From Durusdinium trenchii (taxonomy: Eukaryota; Sar; Dinophyceae; Suessiales; Symbiodiniaceae), in the NCBI GenBank assembly GCA_963970005.1, contig CAXAMN010013980.1, positions 98,674 through 162,673 on the forward strand: a stretch of 64,000 nucleotides of DNA, read 5' to 3'. Positions 25,090 through 38,157 of the stretch are shown piece by piece (position 1 is the first letter of the stretch; every line of letters begins with the position of its first letter). The notes under the pieces were generated by a model. That model was not told where the DNA came from and ran no database searches. It saw nothing but the letters and a program-made list of their open reading frames with translations. A program made the translations under genes and the position numbers.

Positions 25090-25190
25090 TATGCCCGTGC
25101 GATCATCCGCGAAAACCCCATCTCCGGCCTCAAAGCCTTGGTGCTTCAAGTGCTCCATGGTCAGCCAAGCGAAATGCCAGCCACCGCCTG
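25090..25190 (-). CDS. Possible PPR tile
   Basis: GGGWHFAWLTMEHLKHQGFE has the W-x-x-A-x-x-x-[ML]-x-x-L-x(3)-G layout. No tile start is visible. Confidence 0.35.
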
Positions 25191-25294
25191 TTGCACTGCT
25201 ACCTGTGTCCCAAGGATTCACAAAACAACCAAAAAACAATTCGGGTCAAGTCAGATTTGCGGTGGTTGATGACTTCTGCGGTCGGAAAAGGCAA

Positions 25295-25319
25295 GACACA
25301 CACACACACACACACACAC
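25295..25319. repeat. (CA)n microsatellite
   Basis: About twelve uninterrupted AC units. Confidence 0.95.
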
Positions 25320-25953
25320 GAACACCTACACACAATCAAGGAAATAAGGAACAGCCTGGCGCATTCTAGCGCAGCCAAACGACAAAAGGCGTTGTAGGTG
25401 ATCAAATTCGGCATGCTCTCTTGCCTGCACCATGTCAGTATGCCCAGTTGGTCGTCATATTTGTCATCACGGGGGGCTTGAGGTTTGCACCAACTAATTC
25501 CAAATAATACGAGCAGTTGATCACAGCAGTGATCACCAAGTGCTGTGTCATTATGTGGTCACACAAGGAAACAACCAACAGAGAAGCATACCTGAACCAA
25601 CCTGAGCCCAAACCATGCGCATTGATATCAAGTGTTCCTCCTAAAATCCCCTAAAGGACATGGGACTGTTGGTGACATGTCCATCAACTACATGGACCCC
25701 CACGTTCCAATCTGAGCATTGCGTCACGAGGTGGGCCTTGTATGATTTTACTGTTCACTCGCTCTGTTTAACTTGCATTGTCTGTTAGGAGTCATATGGC
25801 AAGAAGGGCCAAATGAACACCTTCGGTTGGGGCTGCAAGACTGCCAAGCCGACCAATGGGTCAAACATTCTATTTGCTGGAAAGGGGCCAACGGTTGAAG
25901 CAGTGTATCATTTCCAAGGGCTCACTTTGCTCCTGGGATGCTGGCGGTGCCTC

Positions 25954-26034
25954 TTCATGCAAGTCAGCATGTTGAGCGCTCGCGGCCACTCTACGCGGCC
26001 GCCCATCGTCGTGGTGTATGTGATCGTATCTGGC
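25954..26034 (-). CDS. PPR tile exon
   Basis: DTITYTTTMGGRVEWPRALN then MLTCMK: the PD-x-I-T-Y start and W-P-R-A-L-x-M-L second half are both present. Confidence 0.6.
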
Positions 26035-26229
26035 TGTAGCTGCTGGCTCCGTAGTCCTGACAAGGGATATGAACCAAGCACTAACCGCTCGGCACCAAGT
26101 CAAAGCAGCCGAGGGCCCGTGAAGAAAGAGAAGGACAGCTGATGACAGTTTTTGGAGATGACATGCAAGGTCTGAGAGTCTGAGAAGGGGTCAGTATCTC
26201 AACAGGGTTTACCAGCATGGGCTGGGGTC

Positions 26230-26345
26230 TTCCGGCTGAACCCTCCGCTCCTTCAGCACCATTGATGCTCCATTCCCACTTGTGGAAGCGTGCGAACGCG
26301 GAGAGGCTGCTATTCACTGCTGCTGTGCTGGTGGAGCTTAAGAAT
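26230..26345 (-). CDS. Possible PPR tile
   Basis: STAAVNSSLSAFARFHKWEW: a plausible 'VNSSLSAxxRxxxW' start; the rest is degenerate. Confidence 0.45.
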
Positions 26346-26859
26346 GCCAATGACAAAAGCCACCCTTGCGACGCACCAAGAAAGCTTAATAGAACTTGAC
26401 ACCCAGTGACTTTGATACCTATTGACCAGTCAAGGCAACTTAGCAAGAAGGCCGCAAGACTGGTTGACACAGCTGGCTCCCAGGCCTTCAAACCTGTGAA
26501 ACCTTGCCTCTGTGGCCACCCGCATTCCGCGCCGCGCGTGTTGCAATGCTATGGCCTGGGAGGAAGGCGATTTGGGGAATTCCGCCAAAAACCAGTGAAA
26601 CGGCTGCACAAGCAACCACTCCTGGAGTGGACATTTGCATGTGTATATATATATATATACATTTGTGGACATCCGCAAAGGGCAAACGAAAGGTCAACCA
26701 GGATGGGCAACGAAGGTATTGGGAGAGCGGCACTTCGACGAACAAATGGTGGATATGGACCATAACTCGATGAGAAAAGAATGGTCCAGCAAGTGATCCT
26801 TTTCAAGCTCGGAGAAGTTAATGGGTCGCTTTTATGCCGCCCTTTCTCCAGAAAAGTTG

Positions 26860-26995
26860 GTTTGTTTGAGTCATGCTGAATGCTGAGTCGCTGTAAACGT
26901 CTGGCTGCAGTCCCCAAGTTGACATCACCTCCAGCATGTTCACGGTCAAGCGCCAACAGGAAGGGTCGACGAGTTGCATCATGCGGTTGAATCTC
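26860..26995 (-). CDS. PPR tile exon
   Basis: CWRLTVNMLEVMSTWGLQPD then VYSDSAFSM. It has the W-x-x-x-[VL]-x-[ML]-L-x-x-M-x(4)-LQPDVYSxxA pattern of an intact tile. Confidence 0.65.
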
Positions 26996-27000
26996 GTCAC

Positions 27001-27767
27001 ATGGGCCTAGTCGCACAGGTGTAAACTCATAAGCATTACAGTAACTAAAATGACTCAATGAGTTTTAAGCGTCAGTAAGTAGTTGAACCTAGTAAGATCG
27101 GCATGTCTCTGTATTTTGTTTTCCTGGTAAAGGCGCCTCAAATTTGAGATCTTCTTGTCAGATCCTTTTATAATTGACAATTTCTGCGTGTTCAGCATGG
27201 CAGTGTCAGTATACAGCTCAACTTGTAATCCAAAAATTGCGTGTCAAGGGCCTTGAAGTAAGGCCAACAAAAACATAGTAGTGGATATTGAAAACGCATG
27301 AAAGGCAGGAAATGAACTGATGCTAGCAGGACATTTATCTAGACGGCTCTTAAACATGTCAATCAACATTCAACAATTGGGATCCCACCGCATGAACACA
27401 CAAGCACTCTTCCACCATGAATCATGGCATACGTGTCATAGGTTTCTTGAGGTTTTTGTAATGTTAGATAAGTACTTGTGAGAAACCCCACAATTAAGGT
27501 AGCAAAATTTTCCAAAAAATCCAGATCAATTTTGATTTAGTATTCGGACAAAAATGGCCCACGATTAGCAAAATTCCGCAGTCCAGATCCATATTTACAG
27601 TATTCACTCGCAAAAAGAGAATGTTGAAGACTCTTTTCATGCACGCAAAGAAGTACATTTCAGCCACAGTGACACCAGAGGGCAATTCCAACTTCCAACT
27701 TGAAATTTCAAAAACTGACAAATTCTAATTGAAAACCTTTATGAAAAGCTTCAGTCTTGCAAAGGGT
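27001..27767. other. No supported gene
   Basis: AT-richer, short frames only; probable intron or spacer. Confidence 0.35.
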
Positions 27768-28283
27768 ACTACGACGACTACTACTAGTGCTGCTACTAAT
27801 ACTACTACTGTTACATACTATTACCATCACCAAAAGTACTACTACGACGACGACCGACGACGACGACGACTACTACTACGACGACGACTACCACTACCAC
27901 TACCACTGCTACTACTACTACCACCACTACCACTACCACTACCACTACCACGACCACCACCACCACCACCACGACTACTACTACTACTACTACTACTACT
28001 AGTCCTAGTCCTAGTCCTAGTCCTAGTTCAACAACAACTACTACACTAGTACTACTAGTCCTAGTACGACGACGACTACGACTACTGCTGCTACGACGAC
28101 GACGACGACTACTACTACTGCTACTACCAATACCCCTACCACTACGACTACGACTACTACTACTACGACTACGACAACGACCACGACCACCACGACCACT
28201 ACGACTACGACTACGACTACGACTACGACTACGACGACTACGACGACTACTACGACTACTACGACTACTACTACTACTACTAC
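27768..28283. repeat. Degenerate trinucleotide (ACN) tract, about 0.5 kb
   Basis: Roughly 170 triplets of the form ACN/NAC, with patches of (TAC)n, (ACG)n, (ACC)n, and hexamer runs of CTAGTC (27998-28028). All six frames stay open through much of it, giving artefact low-complexity frames (Ser/Arg-rich or Val-rich on minus, Tyr/His or Leu/Pro-rich on plus). It is a mosaic of point-mutated triplet repeats, not a coding exon. Confidence 0.9.
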
Positions 28284-29992
28284 TGCAAAGGACGATTATT
28301 ACGGACCTCTCCGAAAAAGCGCTCCCCGAAACGGACAAAGAACAATTGGCGAGGGGGGGGCCGCCCACTAATACGGATCTAACATTTCTCCAGGCGCTGA
28401 CAGTGTGTCGGTTCTGGGAATGTGGAGTCCAGTGCTTAGGATGGCTTCTGTCCCCCTGAACTGACCAGTTCCGCCAGCATCCTGCCTGAACTTGTTGATG
28501 CGACAGTTCCTCAAAAAGTCTGGCAGCCATTGCCTCCAACACTCAAGTGATCTGAACATGAGCAATTGCCAGGTCATCTGAAGCATTTCTTGTGCCACAA
28601 AACCCAATCGTCATGGACTTTGGCATGGTGATCACGTTTCGTGCTCCCTCCAGGATACAGTACATGTCCATTCCTCTTATCGTAGCTCTGCACATATCTC
28701 TGACTCTCGAACTATTTCAATTCTTATATATATATATATTTATGTGTGTGTGCATGTCTGTGTGTGTTTTAATGTTTCATGTTTCACCCCACACTTGAGG
28801 AGCCCCACACTGGGATGCATGGGAACCCTCCTGTTGCTCCGCCCGTGGGATGAGAACCCTTCGGACCCGCCGAGGGGCGGCACTCGCTGGCTCGCTGCAC
28901 TCCACCGAGGCCCATGCGTCGCTGGGCACGCTGGGAGTGCGTAGCACTTCGAGGTGCATCTCATGGCGAACCTCGGGCGGGTCGGGCGTGAAGCCGGGTC
29001 TCTGGAGCTCGAAGCTTGGCCGGAAAAGCAAACAAAACAAGTCCAAACCTTGGCGGCGTCGCCATTTCTAGGCACCCAACTGGTCTGAGCTTTGGCTTGA
29101 ACCTGGTAGTTATTGCAACCTCAGACTTGATGTTCCTACAAGGTCGAGTTTAGCTACTGATGTATCTGATGTGTCATTTGCCAGTGATGGCTAGTCTCAC
29201 AGGGTTCGCTCTTCCGCGGGTGCTACGGTGCTACCTGATCTACCCACAACTCCGTTTGAAGACGTGCCAGGGGTTGGCTTTCCTTCTGCCTTCGCCATGA
29301 GATTATATCTGATTATATATTATATCTGTCTAACGATCTGTCTATACCCTTCTGGGCTGCCCATACAGGAGTGCACCTACCACACGTCCGGTCAAAACCA
29401 TGACGCGCTGCTCTCCAACATGCTTGACGCAAGCGCCCTCGAGCAATTCCACCATGGCAAGGCAGAACAATAAGCGGCCGACACTCTGTTCTGTGCCTGG
29501 TCTACCCTCCCGAACTGGCATATCAGAACTGGCATCTAGAATAGGATCTGGTCGGTTTGAGGGAGGGTAAAGCATGTGACTAAACCATAATGATCGCCTG
29601 AATCAATGACTGTGATCCTCAAAAGCGTTTGACACTCGTCCGCCAGCTGAAGAAGCATCTTGAAGACTAGCCAGCATAGTGTTTCTATTGAGCTATGCTC
29701 AGGAGAAGAAGAACTGAACATCTTGAATATATGTTATCAATGTGTCAATGTGTACATTAAATTGTCATATCATAGCACCATATTTTTGGAATTCCCGCAA
29801 TGTGACCCTGCTGTGCCACATCAGGACAAATCAGGACAAGCATAGAACATAGGCATAACTTGTACAGCTCTGTTTACTTGATCACTTGTTCTCCATTGCC
29901 GCGTGCGTGCTGTGGAAATGAGAGCCAACAAGAGAATTGTTTGAAACGAACTTCTCCAAAGAACCTCGCAATGATCGAATTGTTCTTTTGTG
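28284..29992. other. No confident gene
   Basis: A GC-rich segment at 28830-29040 keeps frames open on both strands. A minus-strand frame there (RPGFTPDPPEVRHEMHLEVL) looks the most protein-like but matches nothing I know. A weak PPR-like string, CLAMVELLEGACVKHVGE, lies near 29410-29470 on minus. Confidence 0.3.
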
Positions 29993-30066
29993 GTATCACA
30001 GCGGTCGGGCACCTGCTTCCCCTTTTCACAGGCACTGATTGCGCTGCTGAAAGTGATGACATTTGG
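29993..30066 (-). CDS. PPR tile exon
   Basis: NVITFSSAISACEKGKQVPD: the exact dinoflagellate PPR signature 'VITFSSAISACEKG'. Confidence 0.65.
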
Positions 30067-30469
30067 GCGTAACTCCTCAGCAAAGGATCAATCTAGCGCA
30101 GTCCTAAGATCGTCAACTATGCTGAATCGTGTTGAGACCCAGGTTTGCTTGGCCTTTCAAAGCTGGGGATGTCCTATGACCTAGTTTTGCCTAAGCTGAT
30201 GTGGTACTTGATGGGTCTTGCCCCAAGATCAAGAAAGCTTGTGTGCGTCATCTGTTGCAAATATATGTTTTTGTGTGCATACTGTATACTACATGTATCT
30301 CTTTCTCCAAAAGGGGTGCCAAAGCTGGAGGATCCTCAGTTTCCAGGTGACTGATCAGGAGTGCTTTCTATTGATCTACAGCTTGCATTCAAGGAAGGCT
30401 GATATGCACTGCCAAAGCCGAGAAAAGGGCGATTGCCCACGGACAAAAATGGGAGCCCGAACTGCATCG

Positions 30470-30540
30470 GTCATCCGGTGGAGTGATGCCAAAGCCATTT
30501 GCCACTGCTGACCTTTCTCACAGGCACCTCAGCGATGAAG
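30470..30540 (-). CDS. PPR tile fragment
   Basis: GACEKGQQWQMALA on the minus strand, preceded in frame by a stop. This is either an exon start or a decayed tile. Confidence 0.5.
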
Positions 30541-30652
30541 GCTAACGGGAGAACGCAGGACGCTTCAGGACGTCTGATGAGATGGAAAGACATCCTTTCG
30601 GTCCCGGAAGCCAAACTGAAAGCATTGGCCCCTCAATCTTTTTGCCTGAGTC

Positions 30653-30668
30653 GCCTATCATGATAGGC
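30653..30668. repeat. 16-nt perfect palindrome
   Basis: GCCTATCATGATAGGC. It could be a protein-binding site or chance; no neighbouring gene supports a role. Confidence 0.6.
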
Positions 30669-33600
30669 AAACAGCATCAGAATGGGGGCGACGCAGCTTC
30701 GATCATAAATATGACCTAAATAATCCTATAATCCTGCATATGTATGTGATTATGAATTTTATATGCGTATGAGGTACGGTCAACTCTATTGCGTGCGGCT
30801 GTTGCATCGTCAAATTTGTGAGCCCCCTACCGTTTCCCAATGTATGGGAAATTTGATATGGGGATCTTTATAGGGTCTATGTGTGGGCCTAAGATAGGTG
30901 AGGTGATACTTTATTGTTTCCCCTATCGTTTGGCAAGGGTTGGGGAATTATATCACTGCAACACTCGTATACAATTGTAGTGTAGTCATCGTAATATTTA
31001 TTATTCTTTAAAGGCACTGCGGCACTTCATACGATGATATGCGTGAAATCATCTGAAGGTAGGTCATGTGACCCTTTGGAAAGGATCGGCTTCCGGCAAT
31101 ATGATTGGCCCACCGACTGTGGCCCCAACTAATGAGAGAGCCGTACCTGCGCAAAACAATGCTATGATCGGAAGAAGAAACCCAAAACATGGGCACGGCA
31201 TTGCATGGGATTGCTCGTGTTCCGACCTACAGCCGGGATCAGGTGGCGTACTGGGGCCAATGCAGGGAGTTGACACATGCAGCATCCGCGACTCCGCGAG
31301 CGAGTTTCTGCTGGAGGTCTGTCTCAAATTTGCTTTGTGTGGCCAAAAAGGAGGACAACGAAAGCACCGGGGCGTCGAGCATTCTTTTGGCTGGTCTTCC
31401 GCGGAATGTGCCTCCCTGATTTGGACGGGGTGACAATCTAGTGAACTTCCAGCTTCTGACAATCTAGTGACTCTAGTGAACAACCCGATGAGAATTGAAG
31501 GGCCTTCAGTGGAAACCCCACTGGCCCAAAGACGTAATTCCAAACATGAGGCCAAGAAAAGCTGCAGGAGAACCACGGGAAAATCATCAAAGTAACATGA
31601 ACCTTAAAAGCCACCAATCTTACGTAAAACAGTATGCTTACCCGGAATGATGGCATATTCCCATGCTGGCTCAGTCTTCATGAAGGCCTCATGAAAAACC
31701 AGGCCAGCCGCTTCCCATCTCTCTTTTTTCGATCGCTTCAAGAGCTGTCGCTCTCGTAGGCCCCCAAAAGGCCACCCCCGCATTCAGTCGGCGCCGCTGT
31801 CGAGGCCGCGTCCACCTCCACGTGCTGCCTTGGAGGAGGAGAAGAGACGCGAGCGCCGGTCTAACGAACGCGCCGGTCTAGAGTCCGGGACTTGTGAGAT
31901 GAAAGACTTTGGTATTGTAGAGTAGGAGCCGTCGCTAAGCTCAAACATGAACCATGACTCGTGATGTGGCGGCTCTCCCCAATGCCTCCATGCAAACCAT
32001 TTTGTGTGGTGTCAGAGCCAGTTTATTACTGGCGCATGTATATGCATAGAATGACTATATATATATATATTAATATTTATAACTACATATACAGATACAT
32101 TATCATTAACATTATGAATCGCTGGCATTCGCTGGTCATTCGTTTTCAGGGTCATCAGCATCCACCCCACCCGTGACCACTTCCTTCTCCTGCCCAAAGG
32201 CTTCTTGGCCGCCTCGCCTGCCCGTTGTCAGCAAAAAACATGTCCATCTCCCAAAGACTCCATTTGACTGGGACCTACTGGTTGGACGCACATTCTCATG
32301 CAGCATTTGTCTTAAGATGTCTTGAGCTTAAGCCTACTGTCCTCATTCCATTGTACAGGAAAAGTTATATGCCACCCTATATTGACCCCTTTTCCACCAC
32401 CCCTACTCATCAAAAAAGCAGGGCTGCCGGTCCCTTAAGACGTATCTGAAGTTGAGACGTACCTGAAGTTCTGGACTGTGATATGTAGAGGTGCTGACAC
32501 AAATACATAGACACGAATCATCTGCCACAGTGTCTGCATATTTTTGGGGTTCTGCATTTTGAAGGGCCCAAGACCTCCTTCTCACTGTCTCCTCCATGCA
32601 ACAAAGGTCTTTCCAATGGTGCCACAAGTATACTTGCTGCATTGTACACGTCACATCTTTGGACACTAAGACTAAGACCTCTCTCTCTCTCTCAAGTCTG
32701 ACTACCCCGCAGCTGTCGCACAGGTACACTCATAGCCTGTGCTGCACCATTCTGCACCTTCCTCTTAGTTCTTAAACACCAGCTGACCGACCATGATCGA
32801 CCATATGAATTATTCAAAGCAAGCACTAAGATACAGTCTTTAAGTTGGACAAGCCATCGCTCCCAGATCGAGAAAAAGCACACATCTACCACCCAAACAT
32901 AGTACAGTATATACATATGCATGTATATACATGTATAGATAGAATTCCGTTGGTCAAGGCTGTCTCCTGCTAGGGAGCTTCCCATCACCGTTCACTTTGA
33001 GCACCCAAAACCCGCCAAGATCTATAACGACTTGTTACTGAGCTCAGCTGCCTTGCGTTCTTTGCTAGGAATAGAGACGTGCCATGCGTGGCACATCCTT
33101 TTTTGCTCGACTCAGGTTCATCTTGCCCGATCAGGTTCAGGTGTCTCGTCATGTCTCGTCGTTGCTCTCGTTCAGCCTTAAGACTATGCACCTGTTGCTT
33201 CATTGCAGCACCTCATCCGACAAACTATCATAAGATTCATAAAGTATCTGGTTGTTAAGGTTCTTCACCCATTCTGACTCTTGACAAGCCACCACCAGAA
33301 AGAGAACACCATCTTCTCAACACCGGGTGTCCTTTCGTCCTCGAGCCCCACGTGCCTTCTCCTGCTTCTTCAGGGGCCTTTCGCTTCACCTCATGAAGGG
33401 AACTTCTGCCGGATGAGGTATTTACAGTTACTTGCTGCAAACACCAGGAAGAAACAAGGGGGCAATCCTGGGCAATCAACACCATGATTTCCGGCCTTGG
33501 CATGATCTATGGAGATTGACATTTTAGAACCATGGGCGGACTCAAACAGCAAGTGAGTGCGATTTTTCTTTTAAGAGGCCTTCCTCATTGGGCGAAGCAT

Positions 33601-35435
33601 TGCAGCAAAGGTTGGCACATCGAGCAATGGATCTTCAGTAGCTACGAGCACCTGAATGTTCATTCAGACGGCACCTGGATGTTCATTTACCGCGAGGGCA
33701 TTGTTCGGTGCAAAAACCTCATAAGATGTCATAAGCAAGGGTTGCAAACATACGCTCAAAATCCATGGACGGGGACGGATGCCGTTTGGAAGCAAAAAGA
33801 CGCCGTTTCTTGTAGCTTTCTCACCTCACCACCACAAACAATTGCTGTTTTCCATCTTGTGACAGCAAAAGGCACTGCCTTTGGGTAAAAGCACCGTAAG
33901 GGTTTTTTTCCCTGAACAGGGAAAAATTTTGCCATTTCCACAAGAAAAAAACATGTATCGTGAATCGTGATGCTTAGAGAGGGGGCCGGGCCCCCTGCTA
34001 AAACAATTGAGGTGAGTCTTGGTCCTTACTAGTATCAAGAAACAGTTTAGGCTAGGCTGGCAAACTCCTGCCTTCACGGTGAAGCGCGGCTTGGCTTTGG
34101 CAGCGGCCACATTTGCGCTAGCACGTTCCTGGACAACAAAGTTTTCTACATGCATCGGTGGGGGCTTTAACCATAGGGAACAGTGACAACTGCAACCCCA
34201 ACGAGCCTCAACCCATTCGGGGTTGTTCACCCTCAACACATTGTTGCAAAATATTATGTCAAGTGTATATGTACTTATTATTGTCAAGTGTTTGTGTCAT
34301 TAGACTAAAGCCAAAAATTTGCATCCCAACATGAACGTCATTGTGGAGTTGATAGAAGAGTAAAGAATGCAAACAATTGTAACAATGCAGTTGTGAAAGT
34401 TATCAAGGCAGAAACACCACAACAACAATAATCACAAAGCAGTGGAGAATTCAACGTTATTCAACATCCGTTACACCCACTCTGTGTCATATTGTTCGGG
34501 TGCTGGCGAGCACCCTTTCAAAAAACATCCCGTTCCGACGATGGGATCCTTTTCTGCGGGGAACATCTCCGACGAACATCTCCGACCGTCTTCCAGTCTT
34601 CCAATCGAAATCAAGTCAGTTTGAGCCACCAAAGAACTCCCACACACTCCATGTACGGAATGTTGACCCCTGAAACCATCCCAATGCCATACGTAAATGT
34701 CCAAGAATTCATTCAAGTCAGAATACAATTTCAAGCTGTCCTGCACTGCGGAGAGGATCGCAGCGCCAGGACCGGGACCTGAGGAAAAATTTTGCTCTTT
34801 GGGTCTCGCTTGACATTGGATATTGGTGGTGGACACATGTTATGAAAACAAGGGACCGCCTGGTTTTGTATGGAAGCCTGGAAGATCTGAAGTAGAAAGC
34901 CACCAGCTGACGCTGGATTGATTTGACAAGCTGCCCTCGGGACAGTGGCAACACGCATTCGTGCAAATCAAGGCACCATATCCAGCCATCTTAGTTTATT
35001 TTCACATATGACTTGATTGACAGCGACTCCCTACGAGTACAATGAGAAACCCAGAACGAGCACCCTGAAAGCAGTAGTTCGAGGAGTTGGGAAAATATGC
35101 GGACCCTTCAGCTGACCCGGTGTCAGCACAATCATGCACAATCGGACCTTTTTTGGCTGAGGCACTGGAACTACTGCTGTTCGCTTCGACCTTCACATCA
35201 CCCTCCACGTCCTGCTCCTTTTGCTCCTTCTGTTGCTCCTGTTGGTTGCGCCAGCAGCGATGACATGACCGGTGACTGGTGTGACCAGTTTTCACCCATA
35301 AAATCTGATACATTGACCGAAAGGCCAATTGGAGAGTGCTTAAAAAGGTTGAGCCATGTTGAGGCACCGAGTGTCTTAGACGGAATCGTCTTGTCCCCAC
35401 ATGTCACACGGAATGATCCATGACTCTCGGAGCGG
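30669..35435. other. Gene-poor flank of the large element
   Basis: No motif I can name. Two minus-strand frames look protein-like and may be exons: 31245-31430 (AKRMLDAPVLSLSSFLATQS...) and 35100-35270 (a Glu/Gln-rich run, RNQQEQQKEQKEQDVEGDVK, then a Ser tract). AT-rich blocks with TA dinucleotide runs occur at 32056-32072 and elsewhere. Confidence 0.3.
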
Positions 35436-35568
35436 CCATACGGCCAATACGGCTTATATAAATATCTAGCCACAGGCTTATATTAAGGCTTTATCGTACA
35501 GTATATATATATATATAAAGACCCAGCCACCTTACCCAGCACTTCACCCACAAACAACCAGCACTTCC
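35436..35568 (+). repeat. Left terminal inverted repeat (candidate)
   Basis: The inner 55 bp (TATAAAGA...CAGCACTTCC) pairs with 51687-51741; the last 10 bp are identical. The outer part (35436-35513) is AT-rich with a (TA)n run and aligns to the right end only with gaps. Confidence 0.55.
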
Positions 35569-35594
35569 AAAAGCTGCAGCAGCTCTGGCCCAAG

Positions 35595-38157
35595 ATGAGG
35601 CGGTTTGAGCTGCCAGACTCGTCGTCGGAATCCGATGAAGCCATGGGGAGCTCATCGGATGACGACGAGCAGGAGGTGAATGCTGATCTGGCATTCCGGA
35701 TTGCTCGCCAAGAGCAGTTCCCTAGCTATGATTAGACCATATTAGACCTAATGTACTTTGTTTAGACCTGCCTGGTCAAGGTTGCTTCATCTCTTTTCAT
35801 CCGCAAGCCAAGGTCGAGAAGGTGCTCGCCACCCATCACGCTGACCCACGCCCAACGAGATCATGCGCATGGCTGGGGGCAAGAGATGGTGGAATGGAGT
35901 GGTTCCTAAGCTGCAGTTTTGTGTTATACTACCCTTTGCACTCAAAGCTGTTGTTCAATTTGTTCATTGAGGGGCCTTCGACCTGGTCAAGCAGATGAAA
36001 GAGGGGTGGACCTTGATGGCAGACTGTTTCTTGGAGGAACTTGGCACAACCATGAACAACAGGAAGCTTTCAAGTACGGTGATCATGATCAGGCTGTGGG
36101 GCATGCGGCTGTCTTTGGGGGCTTCGCGAGACCTTGACGAAGGCAATTCAGCATGTGAAACAGTTTGAAGGTGGAAGTTCATCATATCTTTCTTTGATTG
36201 ATAGGTGCAGCTGGTGACAGCTTGTGACCACGCAGCTGCTCCACTGAAGTTTGTTCTGGCCAACTGCAAGCCCAGGCAGTTCAAGCCTTAGCCAGATTGG
36301 TGTTCTCATGGAAGGTAATCAAATTTCATCAACCAATAACTATGTTTTGAGGCTTTACCTCACTATGGAGGGCCGCAACTTCGAGGAATTGAGGGACAAT
36401 GTGATCCTATACAGCCGTGGATTTCCCTGCCAGCCGTGCCTTTGCTTGTAATTGCTTGTAATGTGTTTTGCCATTGTACTACATCTGCCACTCACTCATC
36501 TTCTGGCCTCAGGTACTCGCTGCTACGGCGTGAATCTGAGCTCATGGGCGAGAAAGAAGCAAGAGTGCTGGATGATACCATCTTTGCCATCCACAGGCCA
36601 TCACAGGGGAATCAAATGGAAACAAGGAATTTATCAAGAGATATCAACAGGAAATCGGCATGACACCAAAATACAGAATACATACTACACTGTGTGAGGT
36701 GCCGGCCCCTAGTGGCAGTTTTGGAGAACGTGTATGGATTCATGAGGGTCTTCGAGCAGGTGACTTGGAATGAAAAGCCTACTTAGTGTACTCTGAGTCT
36801 CGGAAATCTGTGAACTTATTGGGAACTTATTCAATCTCAGGCCAAGGAGAAGTTTCAGGAGCAGGGGCTGCTGGATCGATACTACCTGGCCGTCCTTCGG
36901 ATGGATCCCAAACGATTTGGAGAGCCAGTGACAAGGCGAAGGGTCTACATCTGCTTCCTCCGGAAGATTCTTGGAACAACTGCTGTTGGTTTCCAAAAGA
37001 ACTTACATAATGTCAGAACATGCTAAAACCCATGGCCCCATAGTCTCCAAACATGGTCTAAGGGACGTTGCCATGCCAGAGTTGGTGGACGATGAGGACT
37101 TCCAACAACTCCTCACTAGCAGCCTGAATGCTATGGAGCAGTTTGATCCTGGAGATGGGCCTACCATATCAGTGCAAACACCTCAGATTGCACTCAATTA
37201 CCAAAAACCTTGGAGTGTAGTTGCACAATATCATCAGGCAGAAGCTGATGCTGTCCGCCCAATCTAGCTATGTCAAGAGCAAGATCAAGGAGCAGGAAGA
37301 AAATTTGGTGAGGCGAAAGACTATTCCTGTGGATCGAAGGCCCTTTGCTCAGAGACATGTGCACTGGCACTACAGTATGCCTAGCCTAGTCCAAGATCTA
37401 AGGCCGAATGCTGGTTCTCCACAATGGCTTCATGCACACTATGAACAAATGAAGGAGCTTCAGGTGTGACAAACCTGCAAACTGTCAAAGCCTCCTGAGC
37501 CCAATGCAACCTGACTGCCAGGTGGATCCCAAGAAGCTCAAAAGGTGCAATCCGACAAGGAGATATTTTGGAACGCAGCGCATCTACCACGTCGTGATCC
37601 CAGAAGTCACATTAAGCCCCACCCCTTTTTGAGTTTGATTGACTGAGGCCGCGGACATCCTGCTGACGGCCAATCAAGGGAAGGGCTTGAAGGGCCTTGG
37701 AACCGTCAACTTCTCACAAAACTTGGGCAGAATGGGGGGAAAAACACCCTACGCACCTTGTGTGACCCCCAGCAGCCAGATCTATGACTTTGAGTCTGCC
37801 CGCCCGTTCTTTGGTGGTGACATGATGGTGTTCCAGCAGTTCCCGGTGGACAAACTTCGACTGACTCATCTCAGCGAAAAGGTGCCCTTGATGCAAACAA
37901 TATGTATGATTGAAATATGTCATTCATCTTGGCTGGGCTGCCGGGCAGTTCTTAGGAGATGAAATCTCTAGCTGGCAATGCACCTTGGCTGCATCATTGA
38001 AAGCTGCATGTCTTCAAACGGCAAGAGTTTGATCAAGCTCGTGAATTGCAAGGCGATGAACGCCAAATGTGTGGCCGCAGCGTTTCTTGCAACTCTGAGC
38101 GCTGCAGATGTGAAGACCTTTGTCACTGAAGCCCGCAAAAAGCGGCAGCGGTTGTGA
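35595..38157 (+). CDS. DNA (cytosine-5) methyltransferase, multi-exon
   Basis: Transfers a methyl group from S-adenosylmethionine to C5 of cytosine in DNA. Exons carry the family motifs in order. A Ser/Asp-rich N-terminus (35595-35675) is followed by a motif II-like segment, TACDHAAAPLKFVLANCK (about 36205-36290). Catalytic motif IV, GFPCQP, is at 36352-36435 and joins in phase to YSLLRRESELMGEKEA (36513-36596). Motif VI, LENVYGF, lies in 36699-36759; motif VIII, KRFGEPVTRRRVYI, in 36841-36967. A presumed target-recognition region spans about 37013-37620. FSQNLGR...TPSSQIYDF is at 37648-37881. Motif X, SLAGN|AMNAKCVAAAF, joins 37956-37979 to 38053-38157, and the stop is at 38157. Phases agree across 36352-36759 and across 37648-38157. 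Donors are GT or GC. The catalytic Cys, ENV and RRR are all present, so the enzyme could be active. I could not fix a motif I exon; a candidate exon at 35970-36140 (AFDLVKQMKEGW...) is uncertain, as is the subfamily. Confidence 0.8.

Noticed and set aside
27811..28542. 243-codon minus-strand frame, Ser/Arg- then Val-rich
   Set aside because: Entirely a product of the triplet-repeat tract; neighbouring frames are open too.
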